This document shows, piece after piece, positions 5,809 to 5,976 of a DNA stretch of 5,976 bases. Under the pieces are notes generated by a model that saw only the letters and a program-made list of their open reading frames with translations, was not told the DNA's origin and ran no database searches. The position numbers were made by a program, and so were the translations under genes. Source of the stretch: Bacteroidota bacterium (lineage in GTDB: Bacteria; Bacteroidota; Ignavibacteria; Ignavibacteriales; Ignavibacteriaceae); the NCBI GenBank assembly GCA_024278655.1, contig JAJRSV010000184.1, forward strand, positions 1 to 5,976, written 5' to 3'. The first letter of the stretch is position 1; each line of letters begins with the position of its first letter.

Positions 5809-5826
5809 GCAAGTGGGGACGCTTGC
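5809..5826. repeat. Hairpin GCAAGT-GGGGAC-GCTTGC
   Basis: A 6-bp stem including one G-T wobble, followed by TTTCGCA and then the GAATATCGAACA block, the same order as at 5439 and 4905. Confidence 0.6.
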
Positions 5827-5838
5827 TTTCGCATTTTT

Positions 5839-5899
5839 GAATATCGAACATCCATCATCCATACCAAAGGCAGGCAGGGATTATAGATTTTAGAAGTTT
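5839..5899. repeat. 61-bp dispersed repeat, copy 2
   Basis: Gap-free relative of 4943-5003 with five substitutions. Three of these convert units toward a more regular CATC pattern (GAACATC, then CATCATC), as expected if the 7-bp units exchange sequence or evolve by slippage. Confidence 0.75.
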
Positions 5900-5934
5900 T
5901 AATAATACAATAATGATAGATGAAAAATAAAAAT

Positions 5935-5970
5935 GACACCGAAGGTGTCAAAAGTTTGTAGCAGAAAACG
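5935..5970. repeat. Hairpin GACACC-GAA-GGTGTC with conserved-type tail
   Basis: A 6-bp stem (5935-5940 with 5944-5949) with a 3-nt loop, followed by AAAAGTTTGTAGCAGAAAA. The tail resembles GGAATGTTGGTAGTAAAA after the ACGCC/GGCGT hairpins, so this is a diverged member of the same family, at the window edge. Confidence 0.6.
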
Positions 5971-5976
5971 AAAAAT

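Larger units (their letters stand above)
4687..5976. other. Gene-free repeat mosaic downstream of the kinase
   Basis: Nearly 1.3 kb to the window edge holds no credible gene. It is assembled from short palindromes, arrays with a 7-bp period, and longer duplicated blocks. Open frames at 4786-4971, 5243-5503, 5446-5661, 5604-5951 and 5629-5862 lie over these repeats; two of the minus-strand frames give near-identical peptides only because the underlying 131-bp block is duplicated. There are no transposase remnants, no CRISPR-type regular spacing, and no tRNA-like fold. A 14-base piece (TATTGGATAATAAA) of the duplicated block also occurs alone at 4744-4757, showing that fragments of these modules are scattered. 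Confidence 0.8.

Noticed and set aside
4687..5976. CRISPR array
   Set aside because: Repeats are unequal in length, spacing is irregular, there are no uniform 25-45 bp spacers, and no cas gene is visible.

Overview
The window carries two confident protein-coding genes, read divergently, followed by about 1.3 kb of gene-free repetitive DNA. The coding sequence is AT-rich. The gene content (an MlaE-type permease of the Gram-negative envelope) and the style of the histidine kinase (its LLDWTRLQTGR segment and GEKGSGLGL box) suggest a Gram-negative bacterium of the Bacteroidota / Ignavibacteriota / Chlorobi group. The lineage is an inference from sequence style, not a proof.

Layout: (1) 58-837, minus strand, an MlaE/YrbE-family ABC transporter permease. 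(2) 838-1175, a divergent intergenic stretch with a possible promoter for the permease and no convincing gene. (3) 1176-1320, a probable structured 5' leader of the kinase mRNA. Its end is a perfect 11-bp GC-rich hairpin followed by GTTTT and then directly by the kinase ATG. The same bases can form a competing 12-bp stem and a 9-bp long-range helix, an arrangement typical of attenuators and riboswitches. (4) 1321-4686, plus strand, a large soluble hybrid sensor histidine kinase: about six PAS domains, HisKA, HATPase, and a C-terminal receiver in which the phospho-accepting Asp is replaced by Glu. (5) 4687-5976, a repeat mosaic: a 131-bp block present twice at about 98% identity 361 bp apart, several arrays with a 7-bp period, a perfect 24-bp palindrome, and families of tiny hairpins whose stems change in a compensatory way while their flanks stay similar. 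Open reading frames here are translations of the repeats.

The two genes need not be functionally linked. The permease would act in phospholipid transport between inner and outer membrane. The kinase is a cytoplasmic multi-PAS sensor with no partner response regulator visible. The parts most worth a second look are the kinase leader, the Glu-substituted receiver, and the covarying hairpin and heptanucleotide repeat families downstream.
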